Assembly (NCBI GenBank): GCA_023954375.1
Contig: JAMLIC010000054.1
Location: forward strand, 1-60,705
Direction of reading: 5' to 3'
DNA: 60,705 nt
Source: Planctomycetota bacterium
Lineage (GTDB): Bacteria; Planctomycetota; J058
In this document: in pieces, positions 46,504 to 55,796 of the stretch
How the letters are laid out: each line of letters opens with the position of its first letter
How positions within the stretch are numbered: position 1 is the stretch's first letter
Position numbers and translations under genes: made by a program
Notes under the pieces: model-generated
Told to the model about the DNA's origin: nothing
Databases searched by the model: none
Seen by the model: only the letters and a program-made list of their open reading frames with translations

Positions 46504-47131
46504 CCTGCAGGCCCCGAGCGTCTTTGACCTGCCAGGCTTCGCGCCCGAGCTGGTGCAGGCCCTGACCGACGCCTTCGAGCAGGGCGAGGGCTCGACCTTC
46601 CAGAACAGCCGCGCCGGGATCGTCGAGCAGACGCGCTTCCTCCTGGCCGCCCTGCGCGCGGCGGCCCCGCGCCGCGTGCTGGAGACGGGCACGCACAAGG
46701 CCCACTTCTGTTACCTGGTGCGCCTCGCCTGCCCCGACGCCCGGATCGACACCTTCGGGCTCGACCCCGAGAGCCAGCGTTGCGTGGATCTTCTGAACGC
46801 CCGGCTGGGTCCGCCCCTCGTGACGTTCCACCCGGGGGACTCCAAGGCGACGCTCGCCGCCTTCGAGGCCCGCGAGCCCGAGGAGACGATCGACTTCGCC
46901 TGGGTGGACGGCGGCCACGACCTGGCCACCTGCAGCCGCGACCTGGAGCACTGCGCGCGGCTGCGCGTGCCCCACGTGTGTGTGGACGACGTGCGCGGCG
47001 AGCCGCAGGTGGCCCGGGCGCTGCAGGCGTTCCTGGCCACCCACCGCGAGTACGAGCAGGTGGCCTTCTCGCGCGACCAACGCGGGATCGCCCACCTGCG
47101 GCGGCGCGCGGCCGGGGAAGGGGCGACGTGA
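46490..47131 (+). CDS. Class I SAM-dependent methyltransferase-like protein
   Basis: 213 residues from a TTG at 46490; CCAGGAGGAGG just upstream decides the start, inside the end of the preceding gene. Motif I is VLETGTHKAHFCYLVRLACPDARIDTFGLD (only part cited as a unit: RVLETGTHKA), followed by FHPGDSKATL and IDFAWVDGGHDLATCSRDLEHCARL, the DGxH pattern of the Methyltransf_24 group. Such enzymes usually modify sugars; its place after the glycosyltransferases fits glycan methylation. Confidence 0.7.
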   Translation: MLHADLQAPSVFDLPGFAPELVQALTDAFEQGEGSTFQNSRAGIVEQTRFLLAALRAAAPRRVLETGTHKAHFCYLVRLACPDARIDTFGLDPESQRCVDLLNARLGPPLVTFHPGDSKATLAAFEAREPEETIDFAWVDGGHDLATCSRDLEHCARLRVPHVCVDDVRGEPQVARALQAFLATHREYEQVAFSRDQRGIAHLRRRAAGEGAT

Positions 47132-47532
47132 GCGAGCCCTACTCGGCCGTGGTCATGGACCACTTCTACGCGCCACGGAGCGCGTTCGTCATGCGGGACG
47201 CCCACCTGGTCGGGCAGGCGGGCCGGCCGCGCGGCGGGCCGTTCATGACGCTCTACCTGCGCCTCGAGGGCGAGGGGCCGGACGCGCGGATCGCCGCCGC
47301 CAGCTTCCAGACCTTCGGCTGCGCCCCGGCGATCGCCGCGGGGAGCCTGCTCGCCGAGCGGCTCCCGGGCACTCCGCTGGGCGAGGCGGTGGCGCGCTGG
47401 ACCGAGGCGGAGATCAACGAGGCCCTGGGCGGCCTTCCGGATCACAAGCGCCACTGCTCCGCCCTGGCGGCGGAGGCCTTGCAGGCGGCGCTGGCGGAGC
47501 ACGAGAGAGAGGAGCGGGCGTGGTCGTACTGA
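47128..47532 (+). CDS. NifU/IscU N-terminal-like protein lacking the first ligand cysteine
   Basis: 134 residues, GTG overlapping the previous stop. It follows the IscU/NifU scaffold closely: YSAVVMDHFYAPR, then FMTLYLRLEG, ASFQTFGCAPAIAAGSLLAE (second cysteine) and LGGLPDHKRHCSALAAEAL (third cysteine). The first canonical Cys and the following Asp (GNPxCGD in the family) are replaced by GRPRGGPF. Two of three cluster ligands remain. Whether it still builds Fe-S clusters is doubtful; it may be a repurposed scaffold. No nifS, iscA or ferredoxin gene is nearby. Confidence 0.8.
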   Translation: MSEPYSAVVMDHFYAPRSAFVMRDAHLVGQAGRPRGGPFMTLYLRLEGEGPDARIAAASFQTFGCAPAIAAGSLLAERLPGTPLGEAVARWTEAEINEALGGLPDHKRHCSALAAEALQAALAEHEREERAWSY

Positions 47533-49259
47533 ACAAGCCGGCCATTGGGTCGACGACCTGGGGCCAGCAGGTCAACGAGAACTGGGCGACGATCGAGGAC
47601 GAGTTCGACCGGCGGCCTTCGGCCACGATCGACTTCGGCGACGGCAGCGACGGCGACGTGACGATCGCCGCCTACACCGACGACTACGGGCAGAAGAACT
47701 ACAACACCCTCGTGGTGAACGCGGGCGTGCACCTGGCGGCCAGGGCGCGGCGCAAGCTCGTGGTCCGGGTCCTGGGCGACTGCACGGTGAACGGCAAGAT
47801 CACCGCCACCGGCCGCGGCGAGGTGGGCAAGGCCGGCGGCGCGGGGACCGTGGCGGCCGCGCCCTCGACGGCCGGCCAGGCCGGAGTGGCCAGCGCCAAC
47901 CAGGTGAAGCAGCGGACGCTGGCCGCCTCGGGCAGCGGCGGCGGCGGCGGGAGCGGCGCCGCAGGCGGCGGCGGCGACTCGAGCGGCGCGGGTGGCGCCG
48001 GCGGTCGCGGCGAGGACCGCCTGGCGCTCGACGGCGCGGGCAGCGGCAACGCGGGCGCGGGCGGCTCGGGCGCCAGCGGCGGGGCCAACGGCGACGCCGG
48101 GCAGAACGCCGTGGCGATCACGCCGATCGCGGGCGTCGTGCGGCAGCGCCTGACCGACGACGGCGGCGCCGAGCACGTGCTGTTCCTCTCCTCGTCGGCC
48201 GGCGGGAGCGGCGGCGGCGGGAGCGGCGGGGCCTCGTCCTCGACGGGCAAGGGCGCCGCCGGGACCGCCGGCGCGCCCGGCTCCCAGGCGGGCTCGGGCC
48301 TGGGCGCGGGCGGCGCGGGTGGCGCGGGCGGGAGCAGCGACGACGGCGGCGGCGGCGGCGGCGGCGCCTCGGGCGCGGGCGGCGGCGAGCTGGACGTGTT
48401 CGTCGGCGGGGACCTGGTCCTCGGCGCCAGCGGCGAGATCAGCGCCGACGGCGGGGACGGCGGCGCGGGCGGCGCCGGTGGGAACGCCCTGAACGACGTG
48501 AACAACCGCGCGGCCGGCGGCGGCGGGGGCGGCGGCGGCGGCGGCGCGGGCGGCGTCCTGCGCGTCGTGGCCTTCGGCGAGGACAGCGACGTGCCGACCG
48601 CGCGCGTGCACGCGGACGGGGGCGCCGGCGGGAGCGGCGGCGCCGCGGGCGGAGCCCACGGTGGCGGCGGCGGGACGCCGCGCAGCGGAGGCGCGGGCGG
48701 CAACGGCCGGGCCGGCGAGCGCGGAATGGCGATCCTGATCGGCCTGGACGAGCCGAGCTACGACGCGGGCCTGCTCGTCCCGGAGACGCACGACCCGTCC
48801 TTCGAGTCGGCGTCGCCCAAGTGGACGTTCACCGCCACGGGCTCGACCTACGGCTCCCAGACCGACCCGGCCCTGGACGGCTCGAAGACCTTCCGCTCGA
48901 CCTCCTGCACGACCGCGTTCACCGGGCGCACGCTGGAGACCACGAGCTTCGTGGCCGGGATCCAGGCGACCGACGAGTACACGCTGCAGGTGGGCGCCTA
49001 CCACTCGGGCGCCGAGTGGGCGGACACCTTGATCGAGCTGAACCTGCAGTGGTTCAACGCCAGCGACGGCCTGATCTCGACCTCGAGCTCGGGCGCCCTC
49101 AACTTCTCCGCCCAGAGCCAGTGGGAGCTGCGGACGCTCGTGGCCACCGCGCCTTCGGGCGCGGTCAAGGCCAAGGTCCTGATCCGCTGGCGGCGCACCA
49201 CGGGTACCACCTCCGGCCGGCAGCTGAGCTTCGACCGGATCGCCCTCCTGGAGACCTGA
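47520..49259 (+). CDS. Polyglycine-rich fibre/adhesin-like protein
   Basis: 579 residues from a GTG inside the end of the NifU-like gene. Residues 1-105 form an N-terminal region (GSTTWGQQVNENWATIEDEF is typical of phage fibre proteins, then LVVNAGVHLAARARRKLVVRV). Residues ~110-400 are Gly/Ala/Ser-rich with many GG runs, the longest ten glycines, as in polyglycine-II sandwich adhesins of the T4-like gp38 type. Residues ~430-579 form a beta domain resembling a carbohydrate-binding jelly roll (TDEYTLQVGAYHSG, LIELNLQWFNASDG, FDRIALLET). Probably surface-exposed receptor binding at the tail tip. Confidence 0.75.
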   Translation: MVVLNKPAIGSTTWGQQVNENWATIEDEFDRRPSATIDFGDGSDGDVTIAAYTDDYGQKNYNTLVVNAGVHLAARARRKLVVRVLGDCTVNGKITATGRGEVGKAGGAGTVAAAPSTAGQAGVASANQVKQRTLAASGSGGGGGSGAAGGGGDSSGAGGAGGRGEDRLALDGAGSGNAGAGGSGASGGANGDAGQNAVAITPIAGVVRQRLTDDGGAEHVLFLSSSAGGSGGGGSGGASSSTGKGAAGTAGAPGSQAGSGLGAGGAGGAGGSSDDGGGGGGGASGAGGGELDVFVGGDLVLGASGEISADGGDGGAGGAGGNALNDVNNRAAGGGGGGGGGGAGGVLRVVAFGEDSDVPTARVHADGGAGGSGGAAGGAHGGGGGTPRSGGAGGNGRAGERGMAILIGLDEPSYDAGLLVPETHDPSFESASPKWTFTATGSTYGSQTDPALDGSKTFRSTSCTTAFTGRTLETTSFVAGIQATDEYTLQVGAYHSGAEWADTLIELNLQWFNASDGLISTSSSGALNFSAQSQWELRTLVATAPSGAVKAKVLIRWRRTTGTTSGRQLSFDRIALLET

Positions 49260-49261
49260 TC

Positions 49262-49678
49262 ATGAGCACGAACATGGACACGAACTTGGACCGTAGGGAC
49301 CTCCTGCGCCTGGAAGGGGTGCCCAGGGAGCAGCTCGAGCAGGCCCGCACGCGGGCGGCGGCGAGGCGCCGCGCGCTCGAGCGGGCCGGGCTGACCGGCT
49401 ACGACCTGGAGGTGAGCTGCAAGGGCTGCAACCGCTTCCTGGCCTCGTGGAAGGGCGCGACGCTCGAGGCGCACCTGCGCCGCGACGTCACGCTCGAGTG
49501 CCCCGGCTGCGGCCGGGTGCACGAGCTGCGCGGGAACAAGAGCCGCACGCGGCTCTACCTGCGCAGCGGGCCCGTCGGTCAGCCGCTGGTCGAGGTCGAG
49601 CGGGCGGAGGTCACGCGGGGCGGCAAGCCCGTGTGGGAGCCGCTGCGCGAGGACACCGCCGCTTCCGAGGAGAGCTGA
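49262..49678 (+). CDS. Zinc-ribbon protein
   Basis: 138 residues, ATG two bases after the fibre stop. Residues 1-45 are helical and basic (EQLEQARTRAAARRRALERAG). Residues 48-85 hold CKGCNRFLASW and LECPGCGRVHELRGN, two CxxC pairs forming a zinc ribbon. It is the last gene before a strong hairpin. Could be an assembly factor or regulator; no family assigned. Confidence 0.6.
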   Translation: MSTNMDTNLDRRDLLRLEGVPREQLEQARTRAAARRRALERAGLTGYDLEVSCKGCNRFLASWKGATLEAHLRRDVTLECPGCGRVHELRGNKSRTRLYLRSGPVGQPLVEVERAEVTRGGKPVWEPLREDTAASEES

Positions 49679-49695
49679 GCACTCGAGGCCGTCCG

Positions 49696-49730
49696 GGCGC
49701 GGAGGGGAGCGTCCCTTTCCCCTCCGCGCC
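49696..49730 (+). terminator. 13-bp perfect hairpin ending the fibre operon
   Basis: GGCGCGGAGGGGA (49696-49708) pairs with TCCCCTCCGCGCC (49718-49730) around a 9-nt loop, 18 bp after the zinc-ribbon stop and 53 bp before the Rhs start. No T tract, but a strong terminator-like stem. Confidence 0.7.
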
Positions 49731-49782
49731 GTGGCCGTGACTGGCAAGAAGCAATCGGATCCTGTACACCCCGAGGTCGAAC

Positions 49783-52700
49783 ATGCCCGCGATCACGCAC
49801 CCCGCGCCGACCGGTAACCGCGCCGTGGCCGTGCCCACGAACCAGCCCGTGCCGCTGGTGGCCGACACCACGTCGGACTGGTTCGTGCGCACGAACGGCG
49901 GCGGGTGGACGCAGTTCGCCAGCGGGGCGAGCCAGGCCGTGTGGGCCGGGGCGAGCTCGGTCACGAACCGCTGGACCTTCGACCGCGTGGAGATCGCGAT
50001 CGGCGAGGGGAGCCCGAGCGAGCCGACGATCCGCCACTTCAACCTGTGCGAGGGGCCGGTGGCCTGCCTGTGGGCCACGGACCAGCTCCCGAACCCCGCG
50101 CTCGAGGCGCCGCCCTTGCGCCCCTGGGACGGTGAGGACGACGACCCGCCCCGGGGCACGTTGCTCCTCATGCCGGGCGCCGACCGGGGCGGCATGGGCA
50201 CGACGCCCTGCGAGAGCGCCTCGGACCTGGCGAACGCGGGGCCGGTGAGCCTCCTCACCAGCTACGACTCGGGCGTGTCGGTGGACGCGTCGGGGCGGCT
50301 GGGGCTGCGCACCCCCTTCACCAACGACGTGCGCGGGCTCGGGCCCTTCCCGGCCGTGGCCGCCTACTACCACTCGGGGCTCTACTTCCAGCACGACTTC
50401 GGCAAGAGCCGGACGCTCGGCCTCACGCGCGTGCTCTACCAGGACGGCGTGAGCCACGTGGCCGTGGTCCGCGGCGACGGGCGGCGCAACACCTACCGCT
50501 GGACCGGGAGCGCCTTCGAGGCCGCGGCCGGGTTGCAGAACACGCTGACCCTGGACGGCAGTGACTTCGTCGAGACCAGCCCGTCGGGGCGCGTCTACCG
50601 CTACTCGAGCGCGGGCCGCCTGCAGCGCGTGGTCGATCGCTGCGGGAACCCCGTCTACTACACCTACGACGCGAACTCCCGCCTGCAGAAGATCGTGCCG
50701 GTCGGCGGCTCGGGCGCGCTTGGCCTCGTGCCCTACCTGTCTTACGACGGGGCCGGGCTGCTCACGCGGCTGGTGCTGGAGGACCCGGGCAACGCGGCCA
50801 ACAACCGCGTCACCTACCTGCAGTACGACGGCGACGCCAACCTGACGCGGATCCTCGGGCCCGAGGGCTGCGTGACCTACTTCCAGTACGCGGACCCGCT
50901 GCGTCTCTCGGCGGTCACTCGCCCCGAGAACCGCACCTGGGAGGTGGGGTACGACGGCAACGGCCGCGTCTCGCACGTCGAGGACGCGCGGCAGAGCGTG
51001 GCCTACTTCGCCTGGAGCACGGCCTCGCCCCAGGCCACGCTGCGCGACCGCGCGGGCAAGGTCACCTACCTGCAGCACGACGCCTACGGCGCGCCGGTGG
51101 CCGTGTTCAACCCGGGCACGCCCGCCGACTACCACACCTACGACGGCGACGGGAACATCACCGGCTCCCAGAACCGCGTGGGTGGTGCGTGGGCCTACGA
51201 AGTCGACGAGCGCGCCAACCGGATCGCGTCGACCGACCCGCTGGGCGCGCGCAGCTACTTCGCGTTCGACGGCCAGGACCTGCTGCGGCGCTACGTCGAC
51301 CCGCTGGGCCGGACCACGTACCTGGACTTCGACGGGCAGCGGAACCGCACGGTGCAGATCGACCAGGTGGGCGCGGCCACCTACTTCGCCTACGAGCCCA
51401 CGGGGCTCCTGCGCGAGACGAAGGACCGGCGCGGGGCGGTGAGCACGCTCGGCTGGGACGCGCGCGGCAACGTCGAGCGCGCGGTGGACCCGCTCGGCGC
51501 GGTGAGCTACTTCGCCTACAACCCGGCCAACGAGCGCACGGCGCAGGTGGACCCGCTCGGGCGGATCTCCTACATGGAGTACGACCGGCGTGGCCGCGTG
51601 GTCAAGACGGTGAGTCCGATCGGCGCGGCGAGCTACTTCGCCTACGACGACGCCTGCTTGCTCGTCCAGGAGAAGGACGCGCTGCTGCGGGTCACCGACC
51701 ACCAGTACGACCCGAACCAGAACCGCGAGCGCACGCTCCTGCCGACCGTGGACGGGGTGCGCAACCCGACCTACTGGACCTACGATCCGGAGGACCGGGT
51801 CACGAGCCAGCGGAACGCCAGGCTCTTCGCGACCACCTGGGAGTACGACGTCCTCGGCCGGCGTCAGAAGCAGACGGACGCGCTGGGCGGGGTGACCTAC
51901 TTCGGCTACACGGACGCGCACCAGCCCCAGGTCCAGCTCGATCCTCGGAACAACCCCACGTATTTCGCCTACGACCCTGCTGCCCGCCTGACGCGTCAGA
52001 AGAACGCGCTGCAGGAGGAGGTCTACTTCGGCTTCAACGCGGCGTCGGAGCGAGTGCTGGCGCTGGACGCGCTGAGCCGCCCGACCTACCACCAGTACGA
52101 TCCTCGCGGCTGGCTGGAGGAGACGAAGACCGCGATCGGCGCGGTGACGCGGAGCGTGTTCGATCCGGAGGGCAACCGGGTCCGCTCGGTCGATCCGCGG
52201 GGGCTGGCGACCTACTTCAGCTTCGATCTCGTCGGCCGCCCGACCCACACCGAGGATCAGCTCGGCGGGGTCACCTACGTGGGGTACGACCGGGCGGGCC
52301 AGTCGGTGCTGAGCGTGGATCAGCTCGGGGCACCGACCTACGTGAGCTACGACCCGGCGGGCCGCGCGCAGGCGACGCTCTCGCCGGCGGGGCTCCTCTC
52401 CTACATGGCCTACGACCTCGTGGGCAACGTCGTCGCCCAGAGCCTGGACCAGGGCTACGGGCAGCAGCCGTTCGGGGTCTCACCCTACGGCGGCGAGCGG
52501 GCCACGACCTACATGGCGTACGACGCGCTGAACCGGCGCACGGCGACGACCGACGCGCTGGGTGGCGTGAGCTCGAGCGTGTTCGACCGCAACAGCAACG
52601 TGTTGGTGCAGATCGACGCGCGAGGGTTCGGCACTTACTTCGAGTACGATCCGCTCGATCGACGCGTGGCCACGAAGGACGGGGTGCACTTCGCGCAGAC

Positions 52701-55700
52701 GTACCTGGTGTTCGATCCGGCGAGCAACGTGGTGCGCTCGCTCGATCAGCAGGGCCAGACCACCTACTTCAGCCCCGACGCCCTCAACCGGGCCGCGTTC
52801 CGCCACGACCTGGCGGCGGGTCTGCTTACCTACCACGTGTGGGACCAGGTGGGCAACCAGACCGAGCAGCACGTGCTCCTGGGCGCGGCCGGGCCGCGGC
52901 GCTCGACCTACTTCCAGTATGACCTGGTGAGCCGCCAGACGCGGCGGATCGCGGCCGACGGCGGGCAGGCTTACATGGGCTACGACCAGGCAGGGAACCA
53001 GACCCTGGTGGTCGATCCCGAGGGCCGGCCCACCTACATGGCCTACGACGAGCTCAACCGGCAGTCGACGCGGAAGAACGCCTTCGACGACACCTGGACC
53101 ACGCAGTACGACGCGCGCTCGAGCGTCCTGCGGCAGCTCGATCCCGAGGGCCGGGCCACCTACCTGGGCTACGACCTCGCGGGGCGGCTCCTGCACCAGA
53201 GCAGCGCCCTGGGCGAGTACTCCTATTTCTTCCACGACGCCCGCGGCCAGCGGGCGCTCGTGCGCAACCCCCGAGGCTTCGAGACGTCGTTCCGCCACGA
53301 CCTGCTCGGGCGTCAGAGCCACCGCGTGGACGCGCTCGGCGGGGTGGTCTACATGGGGTACGACCCGACCGGGAACCGAACCCTGGCGCTGGACGAGAAG
53401 GGGAACCCCACCTACTTCGCCCACGACGGGCTCGGGCGGCTCTCGAGGAGCACCGACGCGCTGGGCGGGGTCACCTACCTGGGGTACGACTCGCGCTCGT
53501 CCATGACCCTGCGCGTGGACGCGGACGGGCGCGCCACCTACATGGCGTACGACGGGGCGCGGCGGCTGGAGAGGACCTGGTTCGAGAGCCCGGGGACGAC
53601 GCTCGCCAAGCCGATCTACTACTCCTACGACCCCGTGGGGAACCTGCTCGAGAGCGACGACTCCCTCGCCAACCTCGGCGTGAGCACGTTCGAGTACGAT
53701 CCCATGGATCGGCTGCTGAGGAAGGTCACCGTGGCGGGTCCGGTCTACTACTCGTACGACCTGAGCGGGCTCAAGACCTCGGTCACGGACCCGAACGATG
53801 ACGAGGTCTTCGACCACCACGACGAGGCCGGGCGGCTCGTGAGGGTGACGACGATCGACTACGTCGAGGACGAGCCGCCCCCGCCTCCGATCGTCCGGGA
53901 GAACTACTTCCACTTCGACCGGTCGGGGCTGATCGAGCGCAAGGTCCTCGCGGGCGACAAGGTCGTCAGCTACTTCGCCTATGACGAGGCCGGGCGCGTG
54001 TCGGAACTCCTCAACCTCGACGACACGGGCGCAGTCCTCACGTCGCAGGTCTACCAACGGAACCCGAACGGCGGCGTCACTCGGGTGGCCCACGAAAACG
54101 GGGAGTTCACCTACTACTCCTACGACGCGCTGGATAGGCTGGTGGAGGAGCGCAGGGTGCAGAACCCCACCGTCTACGGCTTCGCCTACCAGTACGACGC
54201 GGCGTCGAACCGCACGCAGCGGGCGGACCTCGTCGAGCCGACGAAGACCACGGACTACGTGGTCAACGCGCTGAACCTGATCCAGAGCGAGACGACCAAC
54301 AGCCTGGAGACGGCCTACGAGTACGATCAAGCGCGGCGCATGACCCTGCGCGCCTCGGCGAGCTTCGCCACCTACTTCACCCACGACGAGCGAGACCTGC
54401 CCACGAGGCTGGCCTTCGAGAGCACCGACGTCTTCACCGACGACCCGCGGGAGTTCCACTACACGGGTACCGGCGAGCGGGCGGTGATCGTGGGCGAGCT
54501 GGGCGGGACCGCGCCCACGCTCCTGGCGTACGACGGGACCAAGCTCTTGACCGAGCGCATGCCGAGCGGCTTCACCTGGGGCGAGTACCGCTGGGCCGGG
54601 GGGAGCCTGATCGGGTCCGAGGGCCAGGAGTCGGGCAACTTCGAAGGGCCCGTGATGGACGAGCGCGGGTCGGTCGAGCGGCTCGCCGGCGTGAGCGGCC
54701 AGGCGATCTATGATCGGTTCGGGGTGGAGCTGGTCAACAACCTCGGATCGCTCACGAGGACGAGGTTCGTCAGCCCCGTGCTCCTCCGGCTGAACACCAC
54801 GGGCGAGACGTTCTACTTGACGCCGGAGGGTGTCTACTTGGCTTCGGTGGGGCGTTTGTGCGCGACCGTTCGGCCGGGGGGACGGCTGTGGCGTGCGCTG
54901 GGTCCCATGACCTGGCAGGGCGGGGGTGAGCGGCCAGACGACAGAGGCGATCCAAGTGACGAACTCCCACCCACGGTGTTCGGCGAGGAGATCCAGGATA
55001 GAAGGTGTCGGGCAGGAACCCCACTTGTAATAGTCGCAGAGAACAGGGGCGAGTTCGCAGCGAAGAATGCCATCCTGCGAGCAATGAACAAGCGCACCTC
55101 CCAAGGTGCTAGTCAGTGCTTCGAAAAGCTGCTTGGATCCGTGAACACGAACAAGGCCGCCGGGTTCTCCGCCCCTTCAGAGCCGTCCGTCGACTACATC
55201 GAGTGGATCACAGATGCTGCTGACGACGCAGGCCGGCCAGGAAAGCACTTCCTACTGGGGGTCCCGATCTTCATTGAGTTCCCGTTCTCTGGCCCATGCG
55301 GACATGAAATGGACGAGACAGCCGTACGGATCAAGTCCCTGGAGACTGGTGCAAGAGTTCAGACATTCAGCCGGGGGATCTACCGAACGATGCCATCGGG
55401 ACGAGTGATGCGTGACGTAGCGGAGAACGACGAGTCTGAGGAGGCTCTCGCCCAACAACAGCTCCAACGCGTGGCTGACATTCGGATTGCCCAGCATCCA
55501 CACTTGGTGCGCACAAATCGCCAGGGAGATCCGGTTTACGACAGGAATTTTGTGTTCTGCGATCTCCCAGGCTTCGACACCGTAAGTGAGGGGACTGGGG
55601 GCGAGCGGGTGTACACAGGGCGTCTTCCGTTGAGCATGATCGCCCGAGCGATTCTGCAACAGCACCAGATCATTGCTGAAAGCGGTCCCGTCCTCACCCT

Positions 55701-55779
55701 TCAATTGACATTCGACACACGATTCCGCGTGACGCCCGATGGCGCGGCCGCATCTGTGCACGCGTTCAACGTCCTGTGA
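49783..55779 (+). CDS. Rhs/YD-repeat protein, copy 2 (intact)
   Basis: 1998 residues. Residues 1-280 form a unique N-terminal part (no signal peptide, no obvious PAAR), including AVWAGASSVTNRWTFDRVEI and LYFQHDFGKSRTLGLTRVLY. Residues ~285-1660 are tandem YD repeats (YYTYDANSRL, TYFAYEPTG, TYMAYDALNRR) forming the Rhs shell. RFVSPV and FYLTPEGVYLAS near 1665-1688 mark the end of the conserved core. The last ~310 residues are a lower-GC variable tip (GEEIQDRRCRAGTPLVIVAEN ... DLPGFDTVSEGT) unrelated to copy 1 and to any toxin I know. It follows the fibre genes and overlaps or abuts a small membrane-protein gene. Confidence 0.93.
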   Translation: MPAITHPAPTGNRAVAVPTNQPVPLVADTTSDWFVRTNGGGWTQFASGASQAVWAGASSVTNRWTFDRVEIAIGEGSPSEPTIRHFNLCEGPVACLWATDQLPNPALEAPPLRPWDGEDDDPPRGTLLLMPGADRGGMGTTPCESASDLANAGPVSLLTSYDSGVSVDASGRLGLRTPFTNDVRGLGPFPAVAAYYHSGLYFQHDFGKSRTLGLTRVLYQDGVSHVAVVRGDGRRNTYRWTGSAFEAAAGLQNTLTLDGSDFVETSPSGRVYRYSSAGRLQRVVDRCGNPVYYTYDANSRLQKIVPVGGSGALGLVPYLSYDGAGLLTRLVLEDPGNAANNRVTYLQYDGDANLTRILGPEGCVTYFQYADPLRLSAVTRPENRTWEVGYDGNGRVSHVEDARQSVAYFAWSTASPQATLRDRAGKVTYLQHDAYGAPVAVFNPGTPADYHTYDGDGNITGSQNRVGGAWAYEVDERANRIASTDPLGARSYFAFDGQDLLRRYVDPLGRTTYLDFDGQRNRTVQIDQVGAATYFAYEPTGLLRETKDRRGAVSTLGWDARGNVERAVDPLGAVSYFAYNPANERTAQVDPLGRISYMEYDRRGRVVKTVSPIGAASYFAYDDACLLVQEKDALLRVTDHQYDPNQNRERTLLPTVDGVRNPTYWTYDPEDRVTSQRNARLFATTWEYDVLGRRQKQTDALGGVTYFGYTDAHQPQVQLDPRNNPTYFAYDPAARLTRQKNALQEEVYFGFNAASERVLALDALSRPTYHQYDPRGWLEETKTAIGAVTRSVFDPEGNRVRSVDPRGLATYFSFDLVGRPTHTEDQLGGVTYVGYDRAGQSVLSVDQLGAPTYVSYDPAGRAQATLSPAGLLSYMAYDLVGNVVAQSLDQGYGQQPFGVSPYGGERATTYMAYDALNRRTATTDALGGVSSSVFDRNSNVLVQIDARGFGTYFEYDPLDRRVATKDGVHFAQTYLVFDPASNVVRSLDQQGQTTYFSPDALNRAAFRHDLAAGLLTYHVWDQVGNQTEQHVLLGAAGPRRSTYFQYDLVSRQTRRIAADGGQAYMGYDQAGNQTLVVDPEGRPTYMAYDELNRQSTRKNAFDDTWTTQYDARSSVLRQLDPEGRATYLGYDLAGRLLHQSSALGEYSYFFHDARGQRALVRNPRGFETSFRHDLLGRQSHRVDALGGVVYMGYDPTGNRTLALDEKGNPTYFAHDGLGRLSRSTDALGGVTYLGYDSRSSMTLRVDADGRATYMAYDGARRLERTWFESPGTTLAKPIYYSYDPVGNLLESDDSLANLGVSTFEYDPMDRLLRKVTVAGPVYYSYDLSGLKTSVTDPNDDEVFDHHDEAGRLVRVTTIDYVEDEPPPPPIVRENYFHFDRSGLIERKVLAGDKVVSYFAYDEAGRVSELLNLDDTGAVLTSQVYQRNPNGGVTRVAHENGEFTYYSYDALDRLVEERRVQNPTVYGFAYQYDAASNRTQRADLVEPTKTTDYVVNALNLIQSETTNSLETAYEYDQARRMTLRASASFATYFTHDERDLPTRLAFESTDVFTDDPREFHYTGTGERAVIVGELGGTAPTLLAYDGTKLLTERMPSGFTWGEYRWAGGSLIGSEGQESGNFEGPVMDERGSVERLAGVSGQAIYDRFGVELVNNLGSLTRTRFVSPVLLRLNTTGETFYLTPEGVYLASVGRLCATVRPGGRLWRALGPMTWQGGGERPDDRGDPSDELPPTVFGEEIQDRRCRAGTPLVIVAENRGEFAAKNAILRAMNKRTSQGASQCFEKLLGSVNTNKAAGFSAPSEPSVDYIEWITDAADDAGRPGKHFLLGVPIFIEFPFSGPCGHEMDETAVRIKSLETGARVQTFSRGIYRTMPSGRVMRDVAENDESEEALAQQQLQRVADIRIAQHPHLVRTNRQGDPVYDRNFVFCDLPGFDTVSEGTGGERVYTGRLPLSMIARAILQQHQIIAESGPVLTLQLTFDTRFRVTPDGAAASVHAFNVL
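52332..54828 (+). repeat. Long direct repeat, right copy (Rhs core)
   Basis: Counterpart of 1-2495. It carries the two bases missing from the left copy near 1413 and keeps a continuous frame. The left copy's own upstream part lies outside the window, so the repeat may extend further 5'. Confidence 0.95.
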
Positions 55780-55796
55780 TTTCAGGAGTAACTGGG

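Noticed and set aside
49783..50640. PAAR or VgrG-type domain at the Rhs N-terminus
   Set aside because: The first 280 residues show neither PAAR repeats nor VgrG motifs, and no type VI genes are in the window.
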